This document shows, one piece after another, positions 1 through 7,558 of a stretch of DNA of 23,367 bases; position 1 is the first letter of the stretch, and every line of letters starts with the position of its first letter. Location of the stretch: assembly GCA_003153055.1 (NCBI GenBank), contig PMBV01000436.1, positions 7,608-30,974 on the forward strand, written 5' to 3'. The notes beneath the pieces were generated by a model. The model made no database searches and was not told where the DNA came from. It was given only the letters and a program-made list of their open reading frames with translations. This DNA comes from Myxococcales bacterium (GTDB lineage: Bacteria; Myxococcota; Myxococcia; Myxococcales; Myxococcaceae). The position numbers and the translations under genes were made by a program.

Positions 1-854
1 GCGAAGGGCGACGAGCAGTCCATGCGGATCTTCCCGTCGTGGTCCAGCGGCATGAAGGAGAACGTCGGATCCACCCGCGGGTTCACCACCTCGAGGTTGA
101 GCCCGTAGCGGGCGACGATTGGCTCCCAGTAGGCGACGTTGGCCCCACCGAGCGGGTCGACCCCCAGCTTGAGCCCACTCGAGGCGACCGCGGCGAGGTC
201 CAGCACCTGTGAGAGGTCCTCCACGTAGGGACCGATGAAGTCGTGTGTCTTGGCCTGTGAGCGCGCCCGTGCCCAGCTCACTCGCTTCACCTCCCGATTG
301 CCTTGCCCGAGGAGCTCGTTGGCCCGCTTCTCGATGAGCGAGGTGACGTCGGTGTCAGCCGGACCACCGTTCGGAGGGTTGTATTTGAAGCCTCCACAGT
401 CGGGTGGATTGTGCGAAGGCGTGATGACGACTCCGTCGGCCAGCCCCGACGTTCGACCCCGGTTGAAGGCGAGGATGGCGTGGCTCACCGCGGGCGTCGG
501 CGTGTAACCCTGGAGGGGCTGCACCCGCACCTCGACGTCATTGGCAATCAACACCTCGAGCGCCGAGACGAGCGCCGGCTCGGACAGCGCGTGCGTGTCG
601 ATGCCGACGAACAACGGGCCGGAATACCCCTGGGCCTTGCGATACTCGGCGACCGCCTGCGAGACGGCGAGGATGTGCGCTTCGTTGAAGCTCCGGTTCA
701 GCGAGACGCCGCGGTGCCCGGAGGTACCGAAGGCCACCCGCTCTCCCGGGAGGCTCACGTCGGGCACCTCCGCGTAGTACGCAGTGACGAGGCGAGGAAC
801 ATTCACCAACATCGAGGACGGAGCAGGCTGACCTGCCAAGGGGTGTCGGGACAT
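1..854 (-). CDS. pgm: Alpha-D-phosphohexomutase, phosphoglucomutase type (partial, C-terminus beyond window)
   Basis: Interconverts glucose-1-phosphate and glucose-6-phosphate in the cytoplasm, linking glycolysis with glycogen/trehalose and cell-envelope sugar synthesis. About 284 codons are visible from ATG at 854. The N-terminus (RAGQPA-like LAGQPA, then FGTSGHRG at 42-49), the DTHALSEPA motif near 86, and the active-site serine loop ITPSHNPP with phospho-acceptor Ser147 all match the E. coli Pgm class of about 546 residues. The metal/sugar-binding GVDPLGG segment follows near residue 243 and the [16 protein letters not shown] stretch near the cut. The reading frame is open to the window edge, so roughly half the protein is missing here. 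It diverges from the membrane-protein gene at 1094. The family call is certain; substrate preference (glucose versus other hexoses) is inferred from the close Pgm-type motifs. Confidence 0.93.
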   Translation of the reverse strand, partial: MSRHPLAGQPAPSSMLVNVPRLVTAYYAEVPDVSLPGERVAFGTSGHRGVSLNRSFNEAHILAVSQAVAEYRKAQGYSGPLFVGIDTHALSEPALVSALEVLIANDVEVRVQPLQGYTPTPAVSHAILAFNRGRTSGLADGVVITPSHNPPDCGGFKYNPPNGGPADTDVTSLIEKRANELLGQGNREVKRVSWARARSQAKTHDFIGPYVEDLSQVLDLAAVASSGLKLGVDPLGGANVAYWEPIVARYGLNLEVVNPRVDPTFSFMPLDHDGKIRMDCSSPF

Positions 855-1093
855 GGCCCGGAGAGGATAATCGGGGGGCTGGGAGCTGCCTCGACTTTCG
901 CGCGGATGGGTTGAAGGAGGAAACAGCCGCGGTCGGGAGCGGGGCGAGCTCGGGGCGGAACCATCAGCTGCTACGCGGCGATGTGGCGACGTATGACGGT
1001 GCGACGCTCCCGTGAGATTCGAGCCCGGGCTCCTCTCCGTCCGTGCCGCGACACACCTCCCATGCGATGGTGTGTCGGAGGGAGCGAACACGC

Positions 1094-1780
1094 ATGATGC
1101 AGGAGACGATGTGCACGGTCCACCCGGACCAAGTGGCGGTGGGCACCTGTGAACGTTGCGGCCTTTTCGGGTGTGTGGGGTGCCTCGGAGTCACCTCGGG
1201 AGAGCGGCTATGTCCCTCCTGCGAGAAGCGCCGGCTCGCGGAGCTCCCGCCGCTGGGGCGCCCCGCGTCGGTGGCGAGGAGCGGGCTGTACATGATGGGG
1301 GCAGTCCACCTCTGCCTCGCCATCCTGCGGGTGGACGGAGTCGCTGGGGCGGGGACGGCACTCCGGGCCGTCGTCGGGACCGTCGGGGCCCTCTTCCTTC
1401 CGCTCTTCATCGGAACCATCATCGCGTTCCTCAAGTGGTTCCACCTCGCCGTGAGGTACGCGCAGGCCCTCGGCCGCCCGGTGACCGAGACGCCCGGCAA
1501 TGCGGTGTTCGCCTGGTTCATTCCGCTCCTAAATCTCATCAAGCCCTTCGACCTCACTCGACGGATGAACCGCTCGGCGCCGGTGGGGCCCTGGCAGGTG
1601 TGCTGGGTCGCGGGGACCATGACCTCCAACTTCGGGGGCCAGGTCGGGTTCATGGGCCCCCTCTCGGCGGCCTTCATGGTTGCCGCGGCGTTCCTGGGGG
1701 CGGAGGTCGTCAAGCAGGTCTCCGCGTCCCTCACCGCGCCAACGCTGCGTGAAGCGTGCGTAGAGCGGGCTGCCATCTAG
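1094..1780 (+). CDS. Zinc-ribbon plus DUF4328-like integral membrane protein
   Basis: Function unknown. The first 45 residues contain two Cys pairs of zinc-ribbon/B-box character ([21 protein letters not shown], then LCPSC). They are followed by a membrane region with about four hydrophobic segments. The stretch [37 protein letters not shown] resembles the DUF4328 family, whose hallmark is a conserved aromatic/Pro/Asn pattern between membrane helices. I place the start at the ATG at 1094 because GGAGGGAG at 1077-1084 sits about 9 nt upstream; an in-frame ATG at 1043 would add 17 Arg-rich residues with no support. It is transcribed away from pgm, and a repeat-bearing spacer follows directly. 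The domain call is from pattern recall, so moderate; coding status is well supported. Confidence 0.75.
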   Translation: MMQETMCTVHPDQVAVGTCERCGLFGCVGCLGVTSGERLCPSCEKRRLAELPPLGRPASVARSGLYMMGAVHLCLAILRVDGVAGAGTALRAVVGTVGALFLPLFIGTIIAFLKWFHLAVRYAQALGRPVTETPGNAVFAWFIPLLNLIKPFDLTRRMNRSAPVGPWQVCWVAGTMTSNFGGQVGFMGPLSAAFMVAAAFLGAEVVKQVSASLTAPTLREACVERAAI

Positions 1781-1788
1781 TCGAGACT

Positions 1789-1801
1789 CTGGTCAGACCA
1801 G
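1789..1801. repeat. Perfect 13-bp palindrome, related to the core of the dispersed repeat
   Basis: CTGGTCAGACCAG begins 9 bases after the stop codon of the preceding gene. Its first 11 bases are identical to the hairpin core of the dispersed repeat copy at 23074-23084. The bases that follow (CCCC) also continue as in the reverse complement of that repeat. It may be a remnant of another copy in minus orientation. There is no T-tract, so it is not a standard intrinsic terminator. Confidence 0.45.
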
Positions 1802-1845
1802 CCCCATTGCACGGCAGGTGATTGTCCCCGACGAACTGAGAGCCA

Positions 1846-1924
1846 GGTCCCCAGCAACAGCACCCTGGTTGAACAGCTGCCGCGAGGCCCGCGAATGGTA
1901 CCATTGGTGACGTTGCCGGGGACC
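1846..1924. repeat. Long imperfect hairpin enclosing a 12-bp palindrome
   Basis: GGTCCCCAGCAAC at 1846-1858 pairs with GTTGCCGGGGACC at 1912-1924 (one mismatch). Inside lies the perfect palindrome AATGGTACCATT at 1894-1905. The segment sits directly before the dispersed-repeat copy at 1927. A comparable AATGG-to-CCATT hairpin sits beside the copy near 22342-22435 in mirror orientation, suggesting a composite repeat. No protein is likely here. Confidence 0.55.
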
Positions 1925-1926
1925 CT

Positions 1927-2018
1927 CGCTCACCTGGCTCCATGATCGAGGGGCTGGTTGGGCTCGCCCATGAGGACGGGCAAGCATCCCGCCCGCCCCC
2001 ATCAAGGCGCTTCTTCCC
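1927..2018 (+). repeat. Diverged copy (R4) of the ~95-bp dispersed structured repeat
   Basis: Bases 1928-1958 match 23048-23078 at 25 of 31 positions without gaps, including TCGAGGGGCTGGT. The far end shares the 11-mer CCCATCAAGGC (1998-2008) with the copy at 22704-22797 in the same relative order. The middle is diverged but keeps hairpin potential (GGGCTCGCCC, and CGGG/CCCG around 1977-1992). It lies about 20 kb from the other three copies. Confidence 0.55.
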
Positions 2019-2035
2019 GCCTTGCTTGAACCACT

Positions 2036-2070
2036 CGCATAGTGGGAACACTGAATGTTCTCATTGTGCG
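2036..2070 (+). other. 15-bp stem-loop with G-U wobbles, stable only as plus-strand RNA
   Basis: CGCATAGTGGGAACA, loop CTGAA, then TGTTCTCATTGTGCG. Twelve Watson-Crick pairs and three positions that would be G-U wobbles in plus-strand RNA become C-A mismatches on the other strand. This favours a plus-strand transcript. The 3' arm overlaps the stop codon (2061-2063) of the minus-strand oxidoreductase gene. No T-tract follows, so a classical terminator is not supported. Confidence 0.5.
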
Positions 2071-3638
2071 CCGCGTTTCCCGGACGTGAGACGAGGACCC
2101 GAAATCGAGCACGACGCGCCGCTCCCCGAGGCACAGGGACCTCGCTCAGTGCGAAACGGCACGCCCTCGGCGTGGCAGAGGAGCTCCACCGCCTCTCGGC
2201 CTGACTTGAGCGCGTTGGGGAGCCCTCCAGGTGGGGAGACCCACATGCCTGCGAGGTAGAGCCCCGAGACACCTGGCACTCGCCTGGGCACGGGCTTCGG
2301 TGGCCGCGCGCTGATCCGCGGAAGCCACGTCATGAATCGCCCCTGATGGTTGGCGGTGTACCGCTCGAAGGTGAGTGGCGTGGCCACGTCGACGGTCTCC
2401 ACCAGGCCTCCGAAGCCAGGCATCGGTGCCTCGAGCAACGCCTTGAGCCCCTCGGCCAGCTCGACCTTGGCCCGGGTGTAGCGCTGGGGCTCCAACTTGA
2501 GTTGCTGCCACAGGGCATGGGGCGAGTCGACGGTCGAGATGAGAACCGTCTTGCCGGGCGGAGCCATCGATGGGTCGCGCGCGTAGCTCTTCCACCGGAG
2601 GACGTCGATGGTGTGCCCCGCCAGCGTCACCGGGCGCTCGAGGGCGTGACGGTAGGTGACCGCGTCGCGTCGATCCAACACGGGTGGGCGGCTGAGCCCG
2701 AAGGACACGTAGCTCAGCGAGGGGAGCAGTTCTCGGGTGGCGAAGAGCTCCTCGTGCGCCGGCGAAGGAAAGGCTCCCTCCAGGAGTTGGTCGAGCGTCG
2801 CGCGGAGGTCGCCCGCGGCGATGACCACGTCAGCCTCCACCAACTGGCCGCTGGCGAGCTCCACGCCCACGGCCCGCCCGGCCTCGACCCGCACCCGCTT
2901 CACCGGAGCCCGAAGGTGGACCCGGCCGCCCAGTGAGGCGCAGCGACCGGCCATCGTCTGAGCGACGGGGAGCGAGCCTCCCAGCGGGTACCCTGCCGCA
3001 TGGTTGGCGAGGTCGGCGAGGGCCATGACGAGCGCGACGAGGGGCAACTGCTCGGGGAGACTCGAGGCCATGGCGAGTCGCAGGAGCGGATCGCGAAACC
3101 GCTGGGCGAAGTCGCGCACAGTCGTGCTGGTGCAGGTGGCCCACAGCTTCCGGGCCGGCCAGCCGTCGCGCATCATCTTGAGTGTGCCCCAGAAGCCGAG
3201 CAGCTCATCGGCGTGGTCGACCCGGTAGCGAGCCCGGCGCATCTCTCGAACCAGCCCGCACAGCTCGCCGATGACGCCCGCGTCCTGGGGAGACAGCTCC
3301 CGCAGCTCCTGCCCGAGCCGGTCGGGGTCGGCCCACAGCGCCACCGAGCGGCCGTCGGTTCCGGTGGTGACCGAGTACACCTCGCGATCGATGAAGGTGT
3401 GGGCCTGGATGACGCCGACCTCTTCCCAGAGCTGGTGAAACGGGCTCGCCGGCCCTGAGCCCGTCAGCCATTCGATGCAGCCGTCGAAGAGGAAGCCGTC
3501 GACTCGCCAGGCAGTGCAGAGGCCTCCGGGAATCGTGTGGGCTTCGAAGACGTCGACCTCGTACCCATTCATGCTCGCGTAGCAGCCGGCACTCAGACCA
3601 GCGACGCCAGCGCCGATGACGATGACTTTCTTGGACAT
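2061..3638 (-). CDS. NAD(P)/FAD-dependent oxidoreductase, phytoene desaturase (CrtI/CrtISO)-like
   Basis: A 525-residue flavoprotein. The N-terminal Rossmann motif GAGVAGLSAG (9-18) is followed by the FEAHTIPGGLC pattern (31-41) typical of the CrtI/carotenoid isomerase and amine-oxidase superfamily. The C-terminal FAD signature (GLYLAGMWVSPPGGLPNALKSG, about 459-480) is intact. The family acts on lipophilic polyenes or similar substrates, but no carotenoid gene lies nearby, so the substrate is not known. Start at ATG 3638 puts the Rossmann motif at the usual position; the frame stays open upstream but that part is unlike the family. The last 35 or so residues after the FAD motif are low in similarity to anything I recognise and run into the repeat-bearing spacer. 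It lies 158 nt downstream of the monooxygenase gene, on the same strand, with an AT-rich probable promoter between. Confidence 0.85.
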   Translation of the reverse strand: MSKKVIVIGAGVAGLSAGCYASMNGYEVDVFEAHTIPGGLCTAWRVDGFLFDGCIEWLTGSGPASPFHQLWEEVGVIQAHTFIDREVYSVTTGTDGRSVALWADPDRLGQELRELSPQDAGVIGELCGLVREMRRARYRVDHADELLGFWGTLKMMRDGWPARKLWATCTSTTVRDFAQRFRDPLLRLAMASSLPEQLPLVALVMALADLANHAAGYPLGGSLPVAQTMAGRCASLGGRVHLRAPVKRVRVEAGRAVGVELASGQLVEADVVIAAGDLRATLDQLLEGAFPSPAHEELFATRELLPSLSYVSFGLSRPPVLDRRDAVTYRHALERPVTLAGHTIDVLRWKSYARDPSMAPPGKTVLISTVDSPHALWQQLKLEPQRYTRAKVELAEGLKALLEAPMPGFGGLVETVDVATPLTFERYTANHQGRFMTWLPRISARPPKPVPRRVPGVSGLYLAGMWVSPPGGLPNALKSGREAVELLCHAEGVPFRTERGPCASGSGASCSISGPRLTSGKRGAQ

Positions 3639-3654
3639 GGTGATTCCGTTCGCA

Positions 3655-3712
3655 CGCGCGTTACTAATTTGTGCACTTGTACATTGATAATGGTAACAAC
3701 ATCCACGGAGCG
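3655..3712 (-). promoter_or_regulatory. AT-rich probable promoter/operator ahead of the CrtI-like gene
   Basis: A short AT-rich island in an otherwise GC-rich window. Read on the minus strand it contains TTATCA, 17 bases, then TTAGTA, a possible sigma70-like pair. Between them lies TGTACA-AG-TGCACA, a near-direct repeat. TGTACA-type half sites are used by some MerR-family light/B12 regulators (CarH/LitR/PplR type), but assignment to any regulator here is speculative. GTTAC (3660-3664) and GTAAC (3693-3697) flank the island as an inverted repeat. Confidence 0.3.
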
Positions 3713-3796
3713 GTGTCAAATGCGCGCGCGGAGCCGGCGCTTCGACGACGGTTCAGGGAGTCGGTTCGACGGAGTGGCGCTCGATGCGGACCAGCG

Positions 3797-6052
3797 TCAC
3801 CGAGGAGCGACGGCGGCGTACTGCCGGGGCCAGTGCGGGAGCTGCACGCCTTCCTCCTGGGCGTGGCGATGCACGAGCGAGGGGTCCGACAGGTGCTCCT
3901 TGGCCAGCGCGCAGAGGTCCGCCCGGCCAGCCCCGATGATGGTGTTGGCGTGATCCGCGCTCATGATGCCGCCCACCGCCATCACGGTGATGCCAGCCCC
4001 GTGCTTCACGGCTTCGGCGAATGGCACCTGGAACATCCGTCCGAACTGAGGCTTCGACTCGGCGACGTTGCCTCCGCTCGACACGTCCACCACATCGCAG
4101 CCGAGGGCCTTGAGCTCCACCGCCAGCGCCACCGTCTCCTCCACGGTCTGGCCCTCGGGGAGCCAGTCGGTGGCCGAGACCCGCACGAACAGCGGCTTCA
4201 TGGCAGGCCAGGCCCGGCGCACGGCCTCGAAGACCTCGAGCGGGTAGCGCCGCCGCTTCTGGGGACTCCCTCCGTAGGCGTCGGTGCGACGGTTGGACAA
4301 TGGCGAGAGGAAGCTCGACAGCAAGTATCCGTGGGCCATGTGCAGCTCCACCACGTCAAAGCCACACTGCGAGGCGCGCAGGGTCGCCGTGACGAAGGCC
4401 TCCTTCACGCGGGCCAGGTCCTCGACCGTCATCTCCCGCGGCGTGGGCCAGCCCGGCGCGAAGGGCAGGGCCGACGGGCCCTGCGTCTCCCACGGCCGCT
4501 CGTGGGCTCCCAGCGGGCCGTCTCCTTCCCAGGGCAGCTGACACGAGCCCTTCCTCCCTGCGTGGGCGAGCTGGAGGCCCACCTTGGCCGACGTGCGCTC
4601 GTGCACGAAGTCGACGATGCGCTTCCACGCCGCGGCCTGAGCGTCGTTCCACAGCCCGGTACAGCCACGGGTGATGCGCCCCTCGGCCGACACGTCGGTC
4701 ATCTCTGTCATCACCAACGCCGCGCCACCCACCGCCCTCGCCCCGAGGTGTACCAGGTGCCAGTCGTTGGGTACGCCGTCGGTCGCCGAGTACTGACACA
4801 TCGGAGAGACCACCACTCGGTTCTCGAGCTCCAGCCCCCGGAGCGAAAGTGGAGCAAACAGCGGAGGCGGCGCCGTCCCATCGGCCTTGAGCACCGCGCC
4901 GTGTCGTCGGGCGAAGTCGAGGTCGGCCGCTCTCACCAGCTTCGCGTCGCGGGTCCTCAAGTTCGCCCAGGTGATGCGCCGGCTCCTCGTCATCAGGTTG
5001 AAGGTGAACTGCGCTGGGGGCTGCCCGACGTAGCGCTGAGCGTTCTCGAACCACTCCAGGCTCGTCTGGGCCGCCCGCTGGATGCGCGCCACCTCGGGCC
5101 GGCGACGCTCCTCGTAGCGGCCGAGCGCTCGGGGCACATCGAGGCCGACCTCGCGAAAGGCAGCCACCAGCGCGATGGCATCTTCCATCGCGAGCTTGGT
5201 GCCCGAGCCGATCGAGAAGTGCGCCGTGTGGGCCGCATCGCCCATCAGCACCAGTGGCCCGCGCACCCAGGTCGCGCAAGTGATGGTGGGGAACGTGCGC
5301 CACGGCGAGCGGTTGGCGCACAGCCGATGCCCTGACAACTGGGGCGCGAACAGCCGTTCGAGGTACGCCACCGACTCGGCTTCGGTCATCGCGTCGAGCC
5401 CCGCGGCCCGCCACACCTCCTCGCGGCACTCGACGATGAAGGTGCCACGAGCGCCCGATGGAGCCATGGGCTCGTGGGTGAACGGGTACGCGTGCACCTG
5501 AAAGAGGCCGTGGGGCGTGGGGCAGAAGTGAAAGGTGAAGGCCGAGAGCGGCTGGGTGGTGCCCAGCCAGATGAACTTGCACTTTCGCCAGTCGAGACTC
5601 GGCTGAAAGTCGGCTCGGTACGCCTCCCTCACCGCGCTGTTGACGCCGTCACAGCCCAGCACCAGGTCGGCCTCGGGCAGCGGCGTGGGTGACTGCTCGT
5701 AGCCGAAGGAGAGCCCCACGCCGAGGCTCCGGCACCGCGCCTGGAGGACGTGCAGGAGCGCTCGCCGCGATAGCCCACAGAAGCCGTGGCCGGTGGAGCG
5801 GGTGGTGGCGCCCCCGACGTGCGTCTCGACGTCGTCCCACGAGGTGAAGCGCGACTCCATGGCTGAGAACATCTCGGGGTCCGCCTCGCGCAGGTTCCCC
5901 AGCGTTTCCTTGGAGAAGACGACGCCCCAGCCAGAGCTGTCGTCGGCCTGGTTTCGCTCGTGGACGTCGATGGACACCGACGGAAAGGCTTGCTTCATCA
6001 GGAGCGCGAAGGTGAGACCGGCCGGTCCTCCTCCGATGGAGACGACGTGCAT
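3797..6052 (-). CDS. Bifunctional anthraniloyl-CoA / salicylyl-CoA monooxygenase with old-yellow-enzyme domain
   Basis: A 751-residue fusion. Residues 1 to about 385 form a class A FAD monooxygenase: GGGPAG at 7-12, the DVHERN acidic turn at 29-34, CDG near 134-136, and GDAAHTAHFSIGSG at 271-284. Residues about 397-745 form an old-yellow-enzyme (YqjM-like) flavin reductase with VSPMCQYSATDG (415-426), QLAHAGRKG (494-502), HMAHGYLLSSFLSPLSN (571-587) and RTDAYGGS (589-596). This order is that of 2-aminobenzoyl-CoA monooxygenase/reductase of Azoarcus evansii, which hydroxylates and then reduces the CoA-activated ring in aerobic anthranilate breakdown; database relatives are often named salicylyl-CoA 5-hydroxylase. 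Start at ATG 6052 gives a normal N-terminus; the open frame upstream to 6391 is antisense to the neighbouring membrane gene. It belongs to a minus-strand run, 58 nt after that gene. No CoA ligase lies nearby. Substrate is inferred. Confidence 0.9.
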   Translation of the reverse strand: MHVVSIGGGPAGLTFALLMKQAFPSVSIDVHERNQADDSSGWGVVFSKETLGNLREADPEMFSAMESRFTSWDDVETHVGGATTRSTGHGFCGLSRRALLHVLQARCRSLGVGLSFGYEQSPTPLPEADLVLGCDGVNSAVREAYRADFQPSLDWRKCKFIWLGTTQPLSAFTFHFCPTPHGLFQVHAYPFTHEPMAPSGARGTFIVECREEVWRAAGLDAMTEAESVAYLERLFAPQLSGHRLCANRSPWRTFPTITCATWVRGPLVLMGDAAHTAHFSIGSGTKLAMEDAIALVAAFREVGLDVPRALGRYEERRRPEVARIQRAAQTSLEWFENAQRYVGQPPAQFTFNLMTRSRRITWANLRTRDAKLVRAADLDFARRHGAVLKADGTAPPPLFAPLSLRGLELENRVVVSPMCQYSATDGVPNDWHLVHLGARAVGGAALVMTEMTDVSAEGRITRGCTGLWNDAQAAAWKRIVDFVHERTSAKVGLQLAHAGRKGSCQLPWEGDGPLGAHERPWETQGPSALPFAPGWPTPREMTVEDLARVKEAFVTATLRASQCGFDVVELHMAHGYLLSSFLSPLSNRRTDAYGGSPQKRRRYPLEVFEAVRRAWPAMKPLFVRVSATDWLPEGQTVEETVALAVELKALGCDVVDVSSGGNVAESKPQFGRMFQVPFAEAVKHGAGITVMAVGGIMSADHANTIIGAGRADLCALAKEHLSDPSLVHRHAQEEGVQLPHWPRQYAAVAPR

Positions 6053-6110
6053 GCGATGAGGATGCCCCCCGCGTTCGCCCGCCGCCAGCGTCTTCGCCTC
6101 CAGCCGCGAG

Positions 6111-6623
6111 TCACGCTCCGACGCGAGTGGCGAAGTCGAAGACGGCCTGGAAGGCGATGAGGAGCACCAGCATGGCCCAGCTGGGCCACCTCCACCGAGC
6201 GTCGGCCGGCAAGCTCCGGCGGTACAGCCACCAGCCGATACCAAGGAGCGTGGTCTCGAGGAGGAAGTCGAGGCTCCTTGACTGGTACAGGTGGAGCCCG
6301 ATGGCGGGGCCTCGTGGCCAGGCGTCGAGGTCGCTGGTGAGCCAGTCGGTGGCGAGGTGCGAGAGGACGAGGCCACCGAGCACGAGTGCATCGATGGTGC
6401 TGCCCACCACCCACGTCACCAGCCCAACCGTCGCGGCGCAGGCCAGCGCCCCGGGAATCGTGTGGATGAGCTGGCCGGCGAGCTGGTTCAGCGGTGATGG
6501 CAAAAACCCGTTGAGAGCATCGACCCAGTCGAGCAGGGCGACGGCTCCCGCGAGCACCGCCAGGCCCAACTCGGGACGAAGGCGCTTGGCCGCGAGGGCG
6601 AAGGCGAGGTGGCCCATGTACAT
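6111..6623 (-). CDS. YdjM/DUF457-like integral membrane protein
   Basis: A 170-residue protein with about four to five membrane helices. It starts MYMGHLAFALAAKRL, resembling the N-terminal MxxxTH/GH pattern of the YdjM-type (DUF457, membrane-bound metal-dependent hydrolase) group. It carries an early acidic motif (LLDWVD, near 30-35) and the histidine/aspartate cluster LSHLATDWLTSDLD near residues 87-100 that could bind metal. The activity of this family is not established. The start ATG at 6623 overlaps the stop of the small upstream frame (TGATG), suggesting translational coupling. The monooxygenase gene starts 58 nt downstream. Longer in-frame extension to 7085 is rejected: it is Arg/Pro/Ala-rich shadow sequence that crosses a hairpin-linked repeat. 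Confidence 0.75.
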   Translation of the reverse strand: MYMGHLAFALAAKRLRPELGLAVLAGAVALLDWVDALNGFLPSPLNQLAGQLIHTIPGALACAATVGLVTWVVGSTIDALVLGGLVLSHLATDWLTSDLDAWPRGPAIGLHLYQSRSLDFLLETTLLGIGWWLYRRSLPADARWRWPSWAMLVLLIAFQAVFDFATRVGA

Positions 6624-6748
6624 CAGCGCCGCCTCCGAGCCAGACGGTCGAGCCACGCCATGAGAGCCACAGGCACGCCGAAACCCAGGAGCATCAGCCA
6701 GGAGAGGCTCACGTGCGTCAGCGTAGTACACCAGATCAGGTCGTTCAC
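6623..6748 (-). CDS. Small single-pass membrane peptide (41 aa), coupled to the downstream gene
   Basis: The C-terminal part reads as a hydrophobic helix (SLSWLMLLGFGVPVALMAW) followed by a basic tail (LDRLARRRR), a clean single-pass topology with cytoplasmic C-terminus. The stop overlaps the next gene's ATG as TGATG, which argues for a real coupled frame. The start is uncertain: GTG at 6748 (then NDLIWCTT) is favoured because the sequence above it is Arg/Pro-rich and shadow-like; ATG at 6883 would give 86 aa. No good ribosome binding site was found. Function unknown; possibly an accessory subunit of the YdjM-like protein. Confidence 0.45.
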   Translation of the reverse strand: MNDLIWCTTLTHVSLSWLMLLGFGVPVALMAWLDRLARRRR

Positions 6749-6941
6749 CGGGAATGCGGGTCGGACACCGGGTCCGAGGGGGTGAGCCCGAGCACCCTGC
6801 CCGTGGCGCGAGCGGAGCGGCTGAAGGTCCGTCGACTGCGAAAAGCACGAGCGCGCGGCGCGGGATCGTTCCTCTCGGGCCATTCTGGGGCGCCGAGCGT
6901 TGCTTCGCCCGGGCCGGGCAGGCGGTGCTGACCGGTGCTCG

Positions 6942-6969
6942 AGGAGCTCGGCCGCGCCCGAGAGCTCCT
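6942..6969. other. GC-rich stem-loop
   Basis: AGGAGCTCGG (6942-6951) pairs with CCGAG plus CTCCT (6958-6962, 6965-6969) with a two-base bulge and a six-base loop. There is no T-tract. It lies about 190 bases upstream of the 41-aa gene on the minus strand, where it could sit in an untranslated leader. Confidence 0.35.
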
Positions 6970-7056
6970 GGCGCTGCCCGCTCGCTCCACCGAGATGGAT
7001 GTGCGTGCCTCGACAGGCTCCGCCTCATCCGGACCTGCGCTGCGGACGGCGAGGCT

Positions 7057-7105
7057 TGAACGTGCTGACCTCGAGGCCTGGTCACTCCCCGGCCCTGTCA
7101 TCACG
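7057..7105. repeat. 49-bp dispersed repeat, copy A
   Basis: Matches 23319-23367 at 46 of 49 positions in the same orientation; differences are two near the left end and one in the middle. Its right end is the left arm of the perfect hairpin 7094-7135. The flanking sequence on the left shows no further similarity between copies, so the left boundary is real. Confidence 0.85.
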
Positions 7106-7135
7106 GAGTACTGTTTTGTACACCGTGATGACAGG
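7094..7135. other. Long perfect inverted repeat with AT-rich loop
   Basis: CCTGTCATCACGG (7094-7106) and CCGTGATGACAGG (7123-7135) are perfect complements. After a single A-A mismatch the stem continues with GTAC (7108-7111) pairing with GTAC (7118-7121), leaving the loop TGTTTT. No T-tract follows on either strand, so a transcription terminator is unlikely. An operator, recombination or transposition end, or a structured RNA are possible. The second copy of the attached repeat ends at the window edge inside the same arm. Confidence 0.8.
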
Positions 7136-7536
7136 CTCGGAGACCCGTGCCCACCAGCCACCTCTCGTTGCTCGCCGACGCAGCATCGGCTCATCCGGGT
7201 GGGTGCTGGAGGCGGCGGGGCGCGAGGTCGGCCCAGCTCACGACTGGGGGGAATGGCCTTCGACTCGGGGTGGCCTCGCCCGCAGTGCCGGTGAGCCTGG
7301 TGCCGGCGGCCCAGCCATCAGCCAGGTGTCTGTCTCTCGCCAGCGAGACCTCGTCATCGCTCCCCGCTGAAGCAGCTCGTCGGTCGGAGCTTCGGCGCAT
7401 CAGGGCCCTGAGCCAATCCGATGCCGCCGGCACCGGTTCCTCCTCAAGGCCAACCGACTTTTCCGCAGCCGTTGGAGGCCCAACCAAAGCGAGAGTGATC
7501 AATGGGTCAGGGAGCCGTCGTCCTGATCTCCGCCAC

Positions 7537-7558
7537 CAGCCCTCGGGCCGAGGGGCTG
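7537..7558. other. GC-rich near-palindrome
   Basis: CAGCCC-TCGG (7537-7546) pairs with CCGA-GGGCTG (7548-7558) with one bulged G. It contains GGCCGAGGGGCT, a 12-mer also present in the 58-bp inverted repeats near 22254 and 22808. Relation beyond that core is weak. Confidence 0.35.

Noticed and set aside
3671..5335. Long open frame (554 codons) on the plus strand antisense to the monooxygenase gene
   Set aside because: It is His/Arg/Pro-rich with no recognisable motif and mirrors the codon bias of the real gene on the other strand.
6053..6391. N-terminal extension of the monooxygenase by 113 residues
   Set aside because: The extension is Ser/Thr/Pro-rich, antisense-frame to the adjacent membrane gene, and would bury the N-terminal FAD motif.
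7094..7135. Rho-independent terminator
   Set aside because: No T-tract follows the stem on either strand and the loop side is AT-rich instead.
7380..7465. Further degenerate copy of the ~95-bp repeat (ACCGG and CTCAAGGCC blocks)
   Set aside because: Only short matches, with the central hairpin core missing; could be chance in GC-rich sequence.
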